From an uncultured delta proteobacterium (GTDB lineage Bacteria; Myxococcota; Myxococcia; Myxococcales; 40CM-4-68-19): a DNA stretch of 64,000 nt. Of this stretch, positions 9,658 through 19,434 are shown piece by piece. Position numbers and translations under genes: made by a program. How positions within the stretch are numbered: the stretch's first letter is position 1; every line of letters begins with the position of its first letter. Where the stretch lies: assembly GCA_903911145.1 (NCBI GenBank), contig CAIWCD010000029.1, positions 1 through 64,000 on the forward strand, read 5' to 3'. The notes under the pieces are model-generated. The model saw nothing but the letters and a program-made list of their open reading frames with translations, ran no database searches and was not told the origin of the DNA.

Positions 9658-10566
9658 TTATTCTCCTCGCGCGCTCTGCCCCGTGGGGCGCGCGGATGAA
9701 GTGTCGTCGTTGCGTACGATCTGCGCGGCCACTTCGTCGGGCCGTGCGGAATTGTCCAAGTCGATGCGAGAGGCCTGCGAGCCGCGTCTCGACAGCTCGA
9801 GACGCACGCGCGCGAGGCGGTGCAGGTTGGCCGCGAACGGACCGTGGCCGATGCGAACTTCCTGCAACAAAGCTCCCTGGTGCGCGATGGCTGTCAGCGC
9901 GCCGTCATTCTCGAAACGAACCTCGGCGAGCTCTTCCGCGGGAAGCGACGCCGCGCTCCAATCCGCGATCAGCTGAATGCCCATCTTGAGCTGCGCAAGC
10001 GTCGGCTCCCGATGCGCGTCCCAGTCTGCGCGAGAGAGACCCGTGATGAGCGGGAGCGCGCGAACGGCCGCGTCGTCTTCGTCGGCGACCCGCTTGAAGA
10101 GCTGGCCAGCGGCGTCGGTGAAGTAGAGACCGCCGAGAGAAACGCGCGCGCTCGCCACGTGCTCACGCACTTCGATCTCGATGGATGCAGGGAGCTGGCG
10201 AGAAACGCTCGCCGAGATCACCCAGGGGCTCGACTCGACGCCGCGTGCCGCCGCCGCGAGATCGACGCGGAAGAGATTCTGGCCAACGAGCAATCCGCTG
10301 CGAGCGATCAACTCATCGCTCGGCGCGTGGAGATTTCCGCGCACGCGAACCGCGCGCACAGCGAAGAAGGGCGAGCGGGTCGCCCACTGGTAGGCCTGCA
10401 CCGCGCCCACGCCCAGCGCGGCCGAGATCGCACAGGCAAGTGCCACGCGCGCGCTCGCAAGTCCGATCGCCTTCCAGCGATCGCTGCGACGAATCACCTG
10501 CGCACGCCGCGCAGTCGCGCCCTTCTCCGGAGCGAATCCTTTCGAGAGAGGAGACATTCCGCTCAT
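9658..10566 (-). CDS. ftsQ: Cell division protein FtsQ (POTRA domain)
   Basis: A 302-residue bitopic membrane protein: a basic cytoplasmic tail, one membrane helix at about 36-58 (VALACAISAALGVGAVQAY), a POTRA domain beginning FFAVRAVRVRGNLHAPSDEL, and the FtsQ C-terminal domain. It bridges early and late divisome proteins on the periplasmic side. The open frame runs further upstream, but that part overlaps murB in another frame. The ATG at 10566 overlaps the murB stop as ATGA, so translational coupling is likely. Confidence 0.93.
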   Translation of the reverse strand: MSGMSPLSKGFAPEKGATARRAQVIRRSDRWKAIGLASARVALACAISAALGVGAVQAYQWATRSPFFAVRAVRVRGNLHAPSDELIARSGLLVGQNLFRVDLAAAARGVESSPWVISASVSRQLPASIEIEVREHVASARVSLGGLYFTDAAGQLFKRVADEDDAAVRALPLITGLSRADWDAHREPTLAQLKMGIQLIADWSAASLPAEELAEVRFENDGALTAIAHQGALLQEVRIGHGPFAANLHRLARVRLELSRRGSQASRIDLDNSARPDEVAAQIVRNDDTSSARPTGQSARGE

Positions 10567-11579
10567 GGATTGGTCTCCTTCCGGGGCGCGGCAGCAGTGC
10601 GTGCGAGCAGCACTGGCAGCCGATGAAACGCATGCAGCTCCGGCGGAAGCGCGGGCGTGAACGTGCCGACGAGGCGAACCTCGGGATGCAGCTCGATGCT
10701 CGCCGCGTTCTTCACCGACCTCATCGCCAGAAGAATCAGCTCGACGACATCGTTCGCCGTCGCTTCGCCGAGGTTGACGATGAAGTTTGCGTGCTTCGTG
10801 CTGATCTGCGCGCCGCCGCGACGCGCGCCCTTGAGACCTGCCGCTTCGATGAGCCGGCCCGCAAAATTGCCGAGCGGGTTGACGAAGACCGAGCCCGAGT
10901 TGGGCTGCGTGAGCGGCTGCGAAGAACGCCGCTTGTCGAGATCGAGACGCACGGCGCGCTGCTCGTGCGCACGCTCCGCCTCGCTGCCACGACGGATCTT
11001 GCAGCGGGCCCGCGTGAGGATCGCGCCGCGCGGCAGCTCGCAGTGACGGTAGCTGAGCTTGAGCTTGTCGGCGCCGAGCCAAGTGAGACCGTCGGGCGTG
11101 GCGACCTCGACCGCTTCGAGACAGTCGGCCATCGAGCCGGAAGGCGTGCCCGCGTTCATCGCGACCATGCCGCCGACGGTGCCGGGAATGCCCGACGCCC
11201 ACGAGGCGAGGCCGACCCCGTTCTGCTCGCGCACGAGAGACACGAAGCGGCCCGACGGCGCACCCGCGCCCATCGTCACCGTGAAGCCGTCGCCCAACTC
11301 TTCGATCTCGTCAGAGCAGAAGTCGGGCGCAATGCGGATGACCGCACCGTCGATCCCGCCATCGCCGATGATCGTGTTCGCACCGCCGCCGAGTGTGAAC
11401 CACGGCACGCCTGCATCAGCGAGCACGCCGAGCGTGGCCACGAGCGATTCGGGATCGCGCGGACGCACCAGCAGCTTCGCGGCACCGCCGACACGCACCG
11501 ACGTGCGGCTCGCGAGCGCAACCTGTTCGCTGACTTCGCCGCGAGAGGTCTTGCGGAGTGTCTCGATCAAGTCGCTCAC
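10563..11579 (-). CDS. murB: UDP-N-acetylenolpyruvoylglucosamine reductase MurB
   Basis: A 338-residue FAD-dependent enzyme that reduces UDP-GlcNAc-enolpyruvate to UDP-MurNAc. The FAD-binding stretch [14 protein letters not shown] is present, as are [15 protein letters not shown] and the type II active-site segment [10 protein letters not shown], whose Ser is the proton donor. Near the end it keeps KHANFIVN. It starts with GTG overlapping the murC stop by four bases and ends overlapping the ftsQ ATG. Confidence 0.96.
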   Translation of the reverse strand: MSDLIETLRKTSRGEVSEQVALASRTSVRVGGAAKLLVRPRDPESLVATLGVLADAGVPWFTLGGGANTIIGDGGIDGAVIRIAPDFCSDEIEELGDGFTVTMGAGAPSGRFVSLVREQNGVGLASWASGIPGTVGGMVAMNAGTPSGSMADCLEAVEVATPDGLTWLGADKLKLSYRHCELPRGAILTRARCKIRRGSEAERAHEQRAVRLDLDKRRSSQPLTQPNSGSVFVNPLGNFAGRLIEAAGLKGARRGGAQISTKHANFIVNLGEATANDVVELILLAMRSVKNAASIELHPEVRLVGTFTPALPPELHAFHRLPVLLARTAAAPRKETNP

Positions 11580-12982
11580 GCGTGACCTCCCGGCGAAACT
11601 GCTCCTGCGGCGAGTGCCTGCAGCTCGTCAGCGACATGCGTGATGTCACCCGCGCCCAGCGTGATCAGCAGATCTCCCTCGCGCAGCCGACTCGCGATGC
11701 GTGCCGCGAGCTCGCTGCGCTCGGCGACGAACTCGACATCGCGGTGCCCGCACGCATGCACGGATTCGGCGAGGCGCGCGCCGCTCACACCCGGCAGCGG
11801 CTCTTCTCCGGCAGCGTAGATGTCCGAGAGGAAAAGCACGTCGGCGTCGTTGAACGCGGTCGCGAAATCGCCGAGCAGATCACGCGTGCGCGAGTAGCGG
11901 TGCGGCTGGAACGCGACGACGATGCGTCGATCGGGGAACGACGCACGAGCACCCGAAAGCGTCGCGCGAATCTCCGCGGGGTGGTGCCCGTAGTCGTCGA
12001 CGATGAGCGCACCGCGCAGCTCTCCGCGCACAGTGAAGCGGCGCTGCACTCCGGCAAACTCGGCCAGCGCTTCCTGCACGTGCGTAAACGGAATCGCCAG
12101 CTCGTGGGCCACTGCGCAGGTCGCGAGCGCGTTGAGCACGTTGTGCGCGCCCACCATCTTGAGCTTCACATCGCCGAGGCGCGCTCCGCGAAACGTGACG
12201 GTGAAGCGAGAGAAGAACGGCCCGAGTTCGACATGCTCGGCGCGGAAGTCGGCCTGCGGCGAGAGCCCGTAGGTGACGAGCCGCTTCCCAATGCGCGGAA
12301 TCAGATGCTGCACCACCGGGTGGTCGAGGCACATCACAGCGAGTCCGTAGAACGGAACGCGATCGGCGAACTCGATGAACGCGGCCTGCAGCGCCTCGAC
12401 GGTGCCGTAGTGATCGAGGTGCTCGGGATCGATGTTGGTGATCACCGCGATCGTCGGCGAGAGCTTGAGGAACGAGCCGTCCGACTCGTCCGCCTCGACA
12501 ACCATCAGATCGCCCTTGCCCAGCTTGGCGTTGCTGCCGAGCGCGTTGAGCTTGCCGCCGACGACTGCGGTCGGATCAAGTCCCGCGTGCGCGAGCACCG
12601 TGGCGATCAGCGACGTCGTGGTCGTCTTGCCGTGCGAGCCTGCGATGGCGACGCCCTGCTTGAGGCGCATCAACTCCGCGAGCATTTCGGCGCGCGGGAT
12701 CACCGGAATGCCGCGTGTGCGCGCAGAGAGCGATTCGGGATTCTGCGTCTGCTTCACCGCGCTCGAGGTGACGACGACATCGACGTCAGTCGCGACATTC
12801 TCCGCGCGATGGCCGATGAAGATCGCGCCGCCGAGAGTGCCGAGCCGCTTCGTGATTTCGCTCTCGCGCAGGTCGCTGCCGCTGACGCGATAGCCAAGGT
12901 TCAGGAGCAGCTCGGCAATGCCGCTCATGCCGATCCCCCCGATGCCCACGAAGTGGACTTTGACCTGGCGGTTGCGAAACAC
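11576..12982 (-). CDS. murC: UDP-N-acetylmuramate--L-alanine ligase MurC
   Basis: A 468-residue Mur ligase adding L-Ala to UDP-MurNAc. The N-terminal dinucleotide-like fold begins [13 protein letters not shown], the ATP loop is [12 protein letters not shown], and the middle domain has DESDGSF and the [11 protein letters not shown] segment. The chosen start is the GTG at 12982, which has AGTGAGG five bases upstream and gives the normal MurC N-terminus. A longer frame to 13141 adds residues with no family match. The 163-base gap to murG is the largest inside the cluster and could hold an internal promoter, but I see no clear one. Confidence 0.96.
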   Translation of the reverse strand: MFRNRQVKVHFVGIGGIGMSGIAELLLNLGYRVSGSDLRESEITKRLGTLGGAIFIGHRAENVATDVDVVVTSSAVKQTQNPESLSARTRGIPVIPRAEMLAELMRLKQGVAIAGSHGKTTTTSLIATVLAHAGLDPTAVVGGKLNALGSNAKLGKGDLMVVEADESDGSFLKLSPTIAVITNIDPEHLDHYGTVEALQAAFIEFADRVPFYGLAVMCLDHPVVQHLIPRIGKRLVTYGLSPQADFRAEHVELGPFFSRFTVTFRGARLGDVKLKMVGAHNVLNALATCAVAHELAIPFTHVQEALAEFAGVQRRFTVRGELRGALIVDDYGHHPAEIRATLSGARASFPDRRIVVAFQPHRYSRTRDLLGDFATAFNDADVLFLSDIYAAGEEPLPGVSGARLAESVHACGHRDVEFVAERSELAARIASRLREGDLLITLGAGDITHVADELQALAAGAVSPGGHA

Positions 12983-13145
12983 AAAAACCTCACTCTGCAG
13001 CCCGACGAATTCGCGGGAATGTACTCGATTCGATCTCGGATAATCAATAGCGAATGTTGAGTGGCGCGCTTTCAGTGGCGTGGATCGAGAAGACGGGATT
13101 CGGAAGATCACATCCAGTGGCGATTGTCGAGGAAGAAGCACCGAA

Positions 13146-14279
13146 TCACGGCTTCTTCATCGGAAGATTTCGACCCTCGGCGAGGATCCGTTTGGCGCAG
13201 AGCTCGACGCAGACATCGGCGATCTCCCGCGCCGCCTCGGGCCGACCGAGCAGACCGCTCTGGCGGGACATCCGCTTGAGCAGTTCGCGATCACCCTCGA
13301 GCGCGCGAATCTCCTTTGCGAGCGACGCGCCAGTCAGCTCCTTCTCCTGGATGCAGATCGCAGCGCCCGCAGCGACGAGGCTGCGCGCGTTGACCGTCTG
13401 GTGGTCGTCGGCAGCGAAGGGAAACGGCACGAGGATCGACGGCTTCTTGCAGACTGTCAGCTCGGCGATCGTCGTCGCGCCCGCGCGGCAGACGAGCAGG
13501 TCCGCGTCGGCGTAGGCCTTCGCCATGTCGTCGATGAACGCAGTCGCCGAGAGCTCAGCGCCCGTCGAGGAGAGCGCGGCATAGCGCTGCGCGACCTCCG
13601 CCTGATCCTTCACGCCCGTCTGGTGGACGACGCGCAACTTCGCGCCCAGTGCGGGCGCGAGCGACTCGATGGCTTCGGCGACGCGCAGATTCAGCCCGTG
13701 CGCGCCTTGCGAGCCGCCCGTAATGAAGAGCGAGAGTCGCTCGTCGGGCCGCTTCTCGTGCAGGTAGTTGTCAAGGAACGCGCGGCGGATCGGATTGCCG
13801 AGGAGATGAACTTTCGTTGGCGCGAAGAACGCGCGCGCTTCGTTGAAGGAGATGAAGACCGCCTGCGCGATTCGGCCGAGGACCTTGTTGGTGAGACCCG
13901 GCAGCGCGTTCTGCTCTTGAACGGCGCGCGGCACGCGGAGCAGAAACGCCGCGAGCACCATCGGACCGCTCGCGTAGCCGCCCACGCCCATCACCATGTC
14001 GGGATCGAAGCGGCGCAGAATCTTCACGCTCTGCCAGAGCGCGCGCGGGATGCGCAAAAGGCCACGCACGAACCCGAAGAGGCCCTGCCCTTTGAGCGGA
14101 CCGATGTCGATCAGCTCGAGAGGAAATCCGCTCTTCGGCACGACCTTCGCCTCGAGGCCACGCGCGGTCCCGACGAAGAGCACGTCGTTGCGCGGATGCC
14201 GGGTCTTCACTTCTTCCGCGAGCGCGAGGCCCGGAAAGAGATGACCGCCCGTGCCGCCGCCCGCGATCAGCAGCCTCAT
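13146..14279 (-). CDS. murG: Undecaprenyl-PP-MurNAc-pentapeptide GlcNAc transferase MurG
   Basis: A 377-residue GT-B glycosyltransferase that turns lipid I into lipid II on the inner membrane face. The N-terminal loop [20 protein letters not shown] is diagnostic, followed by [21 protein letters not shown] and the donor-site stretch [11 protein letters not shown] with FPFAADDHQ. The ATG at 14279 overlaps the ftsW stop (ATGA). A longer frame upstream simply reads through the end of ftsW in another frame and is not used. Confidence 0.97.
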   Translation of the reverse strand: MRLLIAGGGTGGHLFPGLALAEEVKTRHPRNDVLFVGTARGLEAKVVPKSGFPLELIDIGPLKGQGLFGFVRGLLRIPRALWQSVKILRRFDPDMVMGVGGYASGPMVLAAFLLRVPRAVQEQNALPGLTNKVLGRIAQAVFISFNEARAFFAPTKVHLLGNPIRRAFLDNYLHEKRPDERLSLFITGGSQGAHGLNLRVAEAIESLAPALGAKLRVVHQTGVKDQAEVAQRYAALSSTGAELSATAFIDDMAKAYADADLLVCRAGATTIAELTVCKKPSILVPFPFAADDHQTVNARSLVAAGAAICIQEKELTGASLAKEIRALEGDRELLKRMSRQSGLLGRPEAAREIADVCVELCAKRILAEGRNLPMKKP

Positions 14280-15469
14280 CGACGGCCCCCTTCCGCGCGC
14301 TTCAAGAAGCCGCCCGGGCCACCGCTGATGCTCAGCAGCACGCCGCACAAAAAGAGCGTCACCACCATCGAGGTCATCCCGTACGAGAAGAACGGGAGCG
14401 CCATTCCCTTGGTGGGCAAGAGCGCGAGCGCCATGCCCGCGTTGACGAGCGCCTCGAAGGAGATGAGCAGAGTGAGGCCCAGCGCGAGGTAGCAGCCGAA
14501 CGCATCGGTGGCCGCGTGGGCCGCGCGCATGCCGCGCCAGACGAGCAGACCGAAGAGGCAGAGCACGGTCGCGACGCCGATGAAGCCGAGCTCCTCGCCG
14601 ACGATCGAAAGGATGAAGTCGGTGTGCGCCGCAGGGAGGAAGAAGAGCTTCTGGTGGCTCTCACCGAGACCGACGCCGAACGCGCCGCCCGCGCCGAACC
14701 CGAGCAGCGACTCGACCGTCTGGTAGCCGTGGCCGCGCGCGTCCTTCCACGGATCGAGAAATGTCATCACGCGCTGCAGTCGATAAGGCGAGCGCCAGAT
14801 GAGGAAACCCGCGACAGGCAAGGCCGCGAGCCCGATCCCGAAGAGCCAGCTGAGCTGCGCACCGGCGACGAACAAGAGCGCGAAGGTCATCAGCGCGAGC
14901 ACCACCGTGGTTCCGAAGTCGGGCTCGACGAGCAGCAGCGCAGCGAAGAGACCGAGCATCAAGAGGTGCGGCGCGAGGCCAACCGAGAAGCTCTGCACGC
15001 GCTCGCCCTTCTTCGCGAGCGAGCGCGCAAGCCAGATCACGAACGCGAGCTTCGCGAGCTCGGAGGGCTGGAACGTGAAGCCGCCCAGAGAGAGCCAGCG
15101 GCGCGCGCCTCCCGCGGCGTGTCCGAGACCGGGGACCTGCACGAGGATGAGCAGCACGACTGCAGTCAGGAGCAACGGCGTCGCGAGCTTCTCGAGGCGC
15201 TTGTAGCCAAGCTTGAGAGCGGCGAAGAGCGCAGCGAGGCCGCCGATCGCGCCGAGCGCCTGGCGCTTGAAGAACCAGAAGGTGTCGTGGAGCTTCTCGG
15301 ACGCGAAGACGGCAGAGGCGCTGTAGACCATCACGACGCCGAAGGTGGTGAGCAGCAGCACCGCCGCGAGCAGCGCCGGATCGAAACGCAGCGCGCTGCT
15401 GCTGCGCGACTCATCGCCGGACGCACGGGCACGCGCCGTCGCGCGAAGGCCGGCTGCACGAGCGCTCAT
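14276..15469 (-). CDS. ftsW: Lipid II polymerase / division protein FtsW (SEDS family)
   Basis: A 397-residue polytopic SEDS protein with about ten membrane helices. It polymerises septal glycan together with FtsI. Family marks include VYSASA in the first helix region, GGARRWLSLGGFTFQPSELAK, VEPDFGTTVV with the catalytic Asp, and FLPAAHTDFI plus GEELGF. A C-terminal GMALPFFSYGMTS loop matches the PFFSYGGSS motif. The N-terminus is a longer basic tail than usual. Both ends overlap neighbours by four bases. Confidence 0.96.
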   Translation of the reverse strand: MSARAAGLRATARARASGDESRSSSALRFDPALLAAVLLLTTFGVVMVYSASAVFASEKLHDTFWFFKRQALGAIGGLAALFAALKLGYKRLEKLATPLLLTAVVLLILVQVPGLGHAAGGARRWLSLGGFTFQPSELAKLAFVIWLARSLAKKGERVQSFSVGLAPHLLMLGLFAALLLVEPDFGTTVVLALMTFALLFVAGAQLSWLFGIGLAALPVAGFLIWRSPYRLQRVMTFLDPWKDARGHGYQTVESLLGFGAGGAFGVGLGESHQKLFFLPAAHTDFILSIVGEELGFIGVATVLCLFGLLVWRGMRAAHAATDAFGCYLALGLTLLISFEALVNAGMALALLPTKGMALPFFSYGMTSMVVTLFLCGVLLSISGGPGGFLKRAEGGRR

Positions 15470-16863
15470 GACTCACCTCGCACCAGTTGCTTGAACTGCG
15501 CGCCGCGCTCTTCGAAATTCTTGAACTGGTCGTAGCTCGCGCAGGCAGGTGAGAGCAGCACGGTGTCTCCTCTGCGCGCGAGCGTGCGGGCCTTCGCGAC
15601 GGCGCCGCGCAGATCGCCGCAGAGATGCAGCGGCGCGAGATCGCCAAGCTCTTCACCGATGCGCGGCGCGTCCTCTCCGATGGTCAGCAGCGCCTTGACT
15701 CGATTGGCAAAGAGCGGACGCAGCGGAGCATAGGGCGCGCCCTTTCCTCTCCCGCCGAGGATGATGATCACCTTCGCGCCGTCGGCCTCGAACGCGGAGA
15801 GCGACTTCTCGACTGAGTCGACGTTGGTGGCCTTCGAGTCATTGAGCCATTCGATCCCGTCCGCCTCCAGCACGGGTTCGAGCCTGTGCGGCAAGCCCGG
15901 ATAGCTGTCGAGACCGCGCTGCAGAGAGTCGCGATCAGCTCCGAACCTGTGCGCGAGCAGAAGCGCGGCGAGAGCGTTCTCCGCGTTGTGCGCGCCGCGA
16001 AGAGTGCGGGCACGCAGCTCGTACGAGGCCCCGCGGACAGAGAGCGTCCGTGCGGCCGTTCGCAGCGCGATGGGTGCATCCGCGCTCGCTGCACCATCCG
16101 TTTTTCCAGACGAGGAAACGCGTGGATCGAAGTACGTCCGCTCGACGCCAGCGCGCGTCGGCATCGCACGCACGTGCGCGTCGGCCAGATTGAGCGCCGC
16201 GAGATCTCCGTCGCGCTGGCCCTCGAAGATGCGCGCCTTCGCCGCCGCGTAGCTCTCGATCGACGTGTAGCGATCGAGATGATCGGGCGTGACGTTGAGC
16301 ACCGCCGCCGCCTGGCAGCGCAGCGACGCGATCGACTCGAGCTGGAAACTCGAGAGCTCGCAGACAGAGACGTCGAGTTCGCCGCCGTCGAGAACCCGCT
16401 GCGACAGCGGCGTACCGAGATTCCCGCCGGCGAAGATCCGCTTGCCTGCAGTCGCAAGCAGGTGGGCCGTGAGCGCGGTGGTCGTGCTCTTGCCGTTGGT
16501 GCCGGTGATGCCCACGATCGGCTCAGTGATGAAGCGCGAGGCCAGCTCGACTTCGCCAATCACCTCGACGCCGCGCTGCTTCGCCTCGTGCAGCGAAGGC
16601 AACGCGAGCGGAACACCAGGGCTGACAACGACGAGATCGCGATCGACGAAGGCCTCGGCGCGAATTCCGCCGAGGAACAGAGCAGGGGCAAATGCTTTGA
16701 GGGCCAACAATTGCGACGCGAGCTCCGCCTCGCTTTTTCCATCGGCGAGCGCGACCTGCGCTCCTTCGCGCGCGAGCAGGCGGGCCGCGGCCACGCCGCT
16801 CTTTCCGAGTCCGACGACGAGTGCCCGGCGTCCGCGCAGCGATGATGTCGAGTGTCCGGTCAT
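15466..16863 (-). CDS. murD: UDP-MurNAc-L-alanine--D-glutamate ligase MurD
   Basis: A 465-residue Mur ligase. The N-terminal Rossmann-like domain starts ALVVGLGKSGVAAARLL, the ATP loop is ITGTNGKSTTTALTAHLL, then GGNLGTPL, ELSSFQLE and VTPDHLDRY. The C-terminal domain has NDSKATNVDS and the ILGGRGKG segment, all MurD hallmarks. It adds D-Glu to UDP-MurNAc-L-Ala in the cytoplasm. It is preceded by mraY with a four-base gap and overlaps the ftsW start by four. Confidence 0.97.
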   Translation of the reverse strand: MTGHSTSSLRGRRALVVGLGKSGVAAARLLAREGAQVALADGKSEAELASQLLALKAFAPALFLGGIRAEAFVDRDLVVVSPGVPLALPSLHEAKQRGVEVIGEVELASRFITEPIVGITGTNGKSTTTALTAHLLATAGKRIFAGGNLGTPLSQRVLDGGELDVSVCELSSFQLESIASLRCQAAAVLNVTPDHLDRYTSIESYAAAKARIFEGQRDGDLAALNLADAHVRAMPTRAGVERTYFDPRVSSSGKTDGAASADAPIALRTAARTLSVRGASYELRARTLRGAHNAENALAALLLAHRFGADRDSLQRGLDSYPGLPHRLEPVLEADGIEWLNDSKATNVDSVEKSLSAFEADGAKVIIILGGRGKGAPYAPLRPLFANRVKALLTIGEDAPRIGEELGDLAPLHLCGDLRGAVAKARTLARRGDTVLLSPACASYDQFKNFEERGAQFKQLVRGES

Positions 16864-16867
16864 CGCA

Positions 16868-17995
16868 TCACCTCAGCTTGATCGAAGCGAGCGCGACGAA
16901 CGCCAGCATTGCGGAGACGATCCAGAAACGGACGATGATCTTCGGCTCAGGGATCCCCTTCTTCTCGAAGTGATGATGGATCGGCGCCATCAGGAAGACG
17001 CGGCGGCCGGTGCGCTTGAACCAGAAGACCTGGATGATGACGCTGAGGATCTCGGCGAGGAAGACGCCGTGGATGATCGCGCTATCGACTTCGTTCTTCG
17101 TCAGGATCGCCAGCGTCCCGAGAGCGCCGCCGATCGCGAGCGAGCCGACGTCGCCCATGAAGACCTGGGCGGGATAGGTGTTGAACCAGAGGAACGCGAT
17201 GGCGCTGCCGCCGAGCGCGGCGCAGAAGACGGCCAGTTCGCTCGCGCCGTCGATGTGCGGGATGAGCAGGTAGTCGGCGACGTTGAAGCCCTTGAGCACA
17301 AGTCCGCTGACGTACGCGAGCAGCATGAAGGTGAACGCGCTGACGATGGTCGGGCCCGTCGCGAGGCCGTCGAGGCCGTCCGTCATGTTCACTGCGTTGC
17401 TGGTGCCGACGATGACGAAGAACGCGAACGGCAGATAGAGCCAGCCCATCTGCCAGTGGAACGACTTCACCTTGATAAAGGGAATCGTCAGGTGCGTGTC
17501 GAGTGTCAGTTGCGGGTGCAGGAAGCCGTGCGATTTCCAATCCGTAAAGAAGAAGGCCATCACCGCGAGAAAGATCACCGCCTGCCAGAAGAGCTTCTTC
17601 TTCCCGGCGAGCCCCTTCGAGTTGCGCTTGCTGAACTTGAGCCAGTCGTCGGCGAAGCCGATCGCGCCGAAGCCGAGAGTGACGATCAGCGCGGCCCAGA
17701 CCAGGCGCGAGGTGAGATCGGCGAAGAGCAGCACGCCGAGCATCAGCGACCAGAGGATGAGGCCGCCGCCCATCGAGGGAGTGCCCTTCTTCTTCTGGTG
17801 CGATTCGGGCGTGTCTTCGCGCACGGCCGAGACGCCGTGCTGCTTGAGGCGCAGAGCCTCGATGTAGCTCGGCCCGAGGAGAATTCCGATGAGCAGCGAG
17901 GTGAGCCCCGCCATCAGCATGCGGAACGACGGGTAGCGCAGGACGTTGAAGAGCGCGATCCGATCGGCGAATGGATAGAGCAGGAGGTAGAGCAT
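16868..17995 (-). CDS. mraY: Phospho-N-acetylmuramoyl-pentapeptide transferase MraY
   Basis: A 375-residue integral membrane enzyme with about ten helices that makes lipid I from UDP-MurNAc-pentapeptide and undecaprenyl phosphate. Visible marks are KKGTPSMGGG, GFADDWLK with the Asp pair, NAVNMTDGLDGLATG, and the loop AEILSVIIQVFWF followed by RVFLMAPIHHHFEKKG with its His triplet. The ATG shares one base with the murF stop (TGATG), which suggests coupled translation. Confidence 0.98.
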   Translation of the reverse strand: MLYLLLYPFADRIALFNVLRYPSFRMLMAGLTSLLIGILLGPSYIEALRLKQHGVSAVREDTPESHQKKKGTPSMGGGLILWSLMLGVLLFADLTSRLVWAALIVTLGFGAIGFADDWLKFSKRNSKGLAGKKKLFWQAVIFLAVMAFFFTDWKSHGFLHPQLTLDTHLTIPFIKVKSFHWQMGWLYLPFAFFVIVGTSNAVNMTDGLDGLATGPTIVSAFTFMLLAYVSGLVLKGFNVADYLLIPHIDGASELAVFCAALGGSAIAFLWFNTYPAQVFMGDVGSLAIGGALGTLAILTKNEVDSAIIHGVFLAEILSVIIQVFWFKRTGRRVFLMAPIHHHFEKKGIPEPKIIVRFWIVSAMLAFVALASIKLR

Positions 17996-19434
17996 CAGTG
18001 CGCTCCGGCTTCTGCGACGCCGGCGAGAGGATCGCTGATGCGCTCCATCTTCATGCCGCGCGAGCCTTTGACGAGAACGAGATCAGCCGCGCCCAGCCTG
18101 CTCTGGAGCGCGCCGAGTGCTGCTTCGGGAGTTTCAGCGAGCACGATGGCGCTGTCAGAAAGTCCTGCGGCGCGCGCTCCATCGGCATAGGCGCGCGCAC
18201 GCGTTCCGAAGCAGAGCAGCAGCGAGGGAGAGATTGCCGCGGCGGCCTGCCCGACGTCGCGATGCAGCTCAAGCTCCGTTGGCCCGAGTTCGAGCATGTC
18301 GCCGAGCACCAGCAGCGCCCGACCGCCATCGCGACGCAGCGTCGCCACCGTGTCGAACGCCGCCCGCATGCTGGCCGGATTCGCGTTGTAGCAATCGTCG
18401 AGAAGGAGCGCGCCGCTCGCGAGCTTCGTCGGGCGCATCCGGCGACCGGGCGTGCGCGCGAGCGCGAGGCCGCGAAGAATCACGTCGCTGCGAATCCCCA
18501 ACGCGAGCCCCGCCGCTGCCGCCGCTGCCGCGTTGACGCCGTTGTGCAGACCGATGAGCGAGAGCTGCGCGAGCTCCTGCTTTCCGCGCAGCACCAGCTC
18601 GACTTCGAGGCCGGCACCGGCGTGGCGAACCGAGAGCAGCCGCACGTCCGCGCCCTCGGCGGTTCCAAACGTGATCAACTTGCGCATCGAGAGCTTCGCC
18701 TGCCCGAGCACGCGGGCGTCGTCCGCGTTGGCAATGGCAACGCCGTTCGCACGCAGTCCGTGGAACAGCTCGCCCTTCGCGTGCGCGACGCCGTCGATCG
18801 AGCCGCATCCTTCGAGATGCACCGGCGCGACATTGGTGACGAGCGCGACGTCGGGATCGGCCGCCGCGCAGAGGCGCGCGATCTCGCCGAGGTGATTCAT
18901 GCCGCACTCGATGGCGGCGAAGCGATGTTCGCGCGCCAGCTGCAGCAGCGTCAGCGGAACACCGATCTCGTTGTTGAGGTTTCCCTCGGTCTTCAACGTC
19001 GAGCCCTCGGCAGAAAGGACTGACGCGACCAGTTCCTTCGTCGAGGTCTTGCCCGCTGAGCCGGTGATCGCCACCAGTCGCAACGTCGGCATCCGTCCAC
19101 GCCACGCACGCGCCAGCCCAAGCAGCGCCCGCCCCGGATCGGTGCAGGAGAGAACTGCCGAGGGAAGTCGCGCTTCGGCAAAGACCGACGCGATACGCGC
19201 CGCCTGCTTGTGTGCGACGAGCACTCCCGCGGCCCCCGCACGCGCGGCGCTCTCGGCGAAGGCCGCGCCGTCGTGATTCTCACCGGCGAGAGCGACGAAG
19301 AGCGCGCCAGGCGCGGGTTTGCGCGAATCGGTGAAGATGCCGTCGATGGGCGCGCGCAGGCCGAACGGCCCCTCGCGATCGACACGAGCAGCGGCGGCGA
19401 TCGCGACTTCGTCGAGCGTGAACCGCGCCGTCAT
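17995..19434 (-). CDS. murF: UDP-MurNAc-tripeptide--D-Ala-D-Ala ligase MurF
   Basis: A 479-residue Mur ligase that completes the pentapeptide precursor. It has the N-terminal domain with FTDSRKPAPGALFVAL, the ATP loop TGSAGKTSTKEL, NNEIGVPLTLL, ECGMNHLGEI and VTNVAPVHLEG. The C-terminal domain has LDDCYNANPASM and LGDMLELG, the latter diagnostic of MurF. The ATG overlaps the murE stop by four bases. The ATP loop has Ala-Gly-Lys-Thr-Ser where many homologues have a second Thr, a tolerated change. Confidence 0.97.
   Translation of the reverse strand: MTARFTLDEVAIAAAARVDREGPFGLRAPIDGIFTDSRKPAPGALFVALAGENHDGAAFAESAARAGAAGVLVAHKQAARIASVFAEARLPSAVLSCTDPGRALLGLARAWRGRMPTLRLVAITGSAGKTSTKELVASVLSAEGSTLKTEGNLNNEIGVPLTLLQLAREHRFAAIECGMNHLGEIARLCAAADPDVALVTNVAPVHLEGCGSIDGVAHAKGELFHGLRANGVAIANADDARVLGQAKLSMRKLITFGTAEGADVRLLSVRHAGAGLEVELVLRGKQELAQLSLIGLHNGVNAAAAAAAGLALGIRSDVILRGLALARTPGRRMRPTKLASGALLLDDCYNANPASMRAAFDTVATLRRDGGRALLVLGDMLELGPTELELHRDVGQAAAAISPSLLLCFGTRARAYADGARAAGLSDSAIVLAETPEAALGALQSRLGAADLVLVKGSRGMKMERISDPLAGVAEAGAH

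Noticed and set aside
13146-14348. Longer murG start at 14348
   Set aside because: The additional residues read through the end of ftsW in another frame. The ATG overlapping the ftsW stop gives the standard MurG N-terminus.
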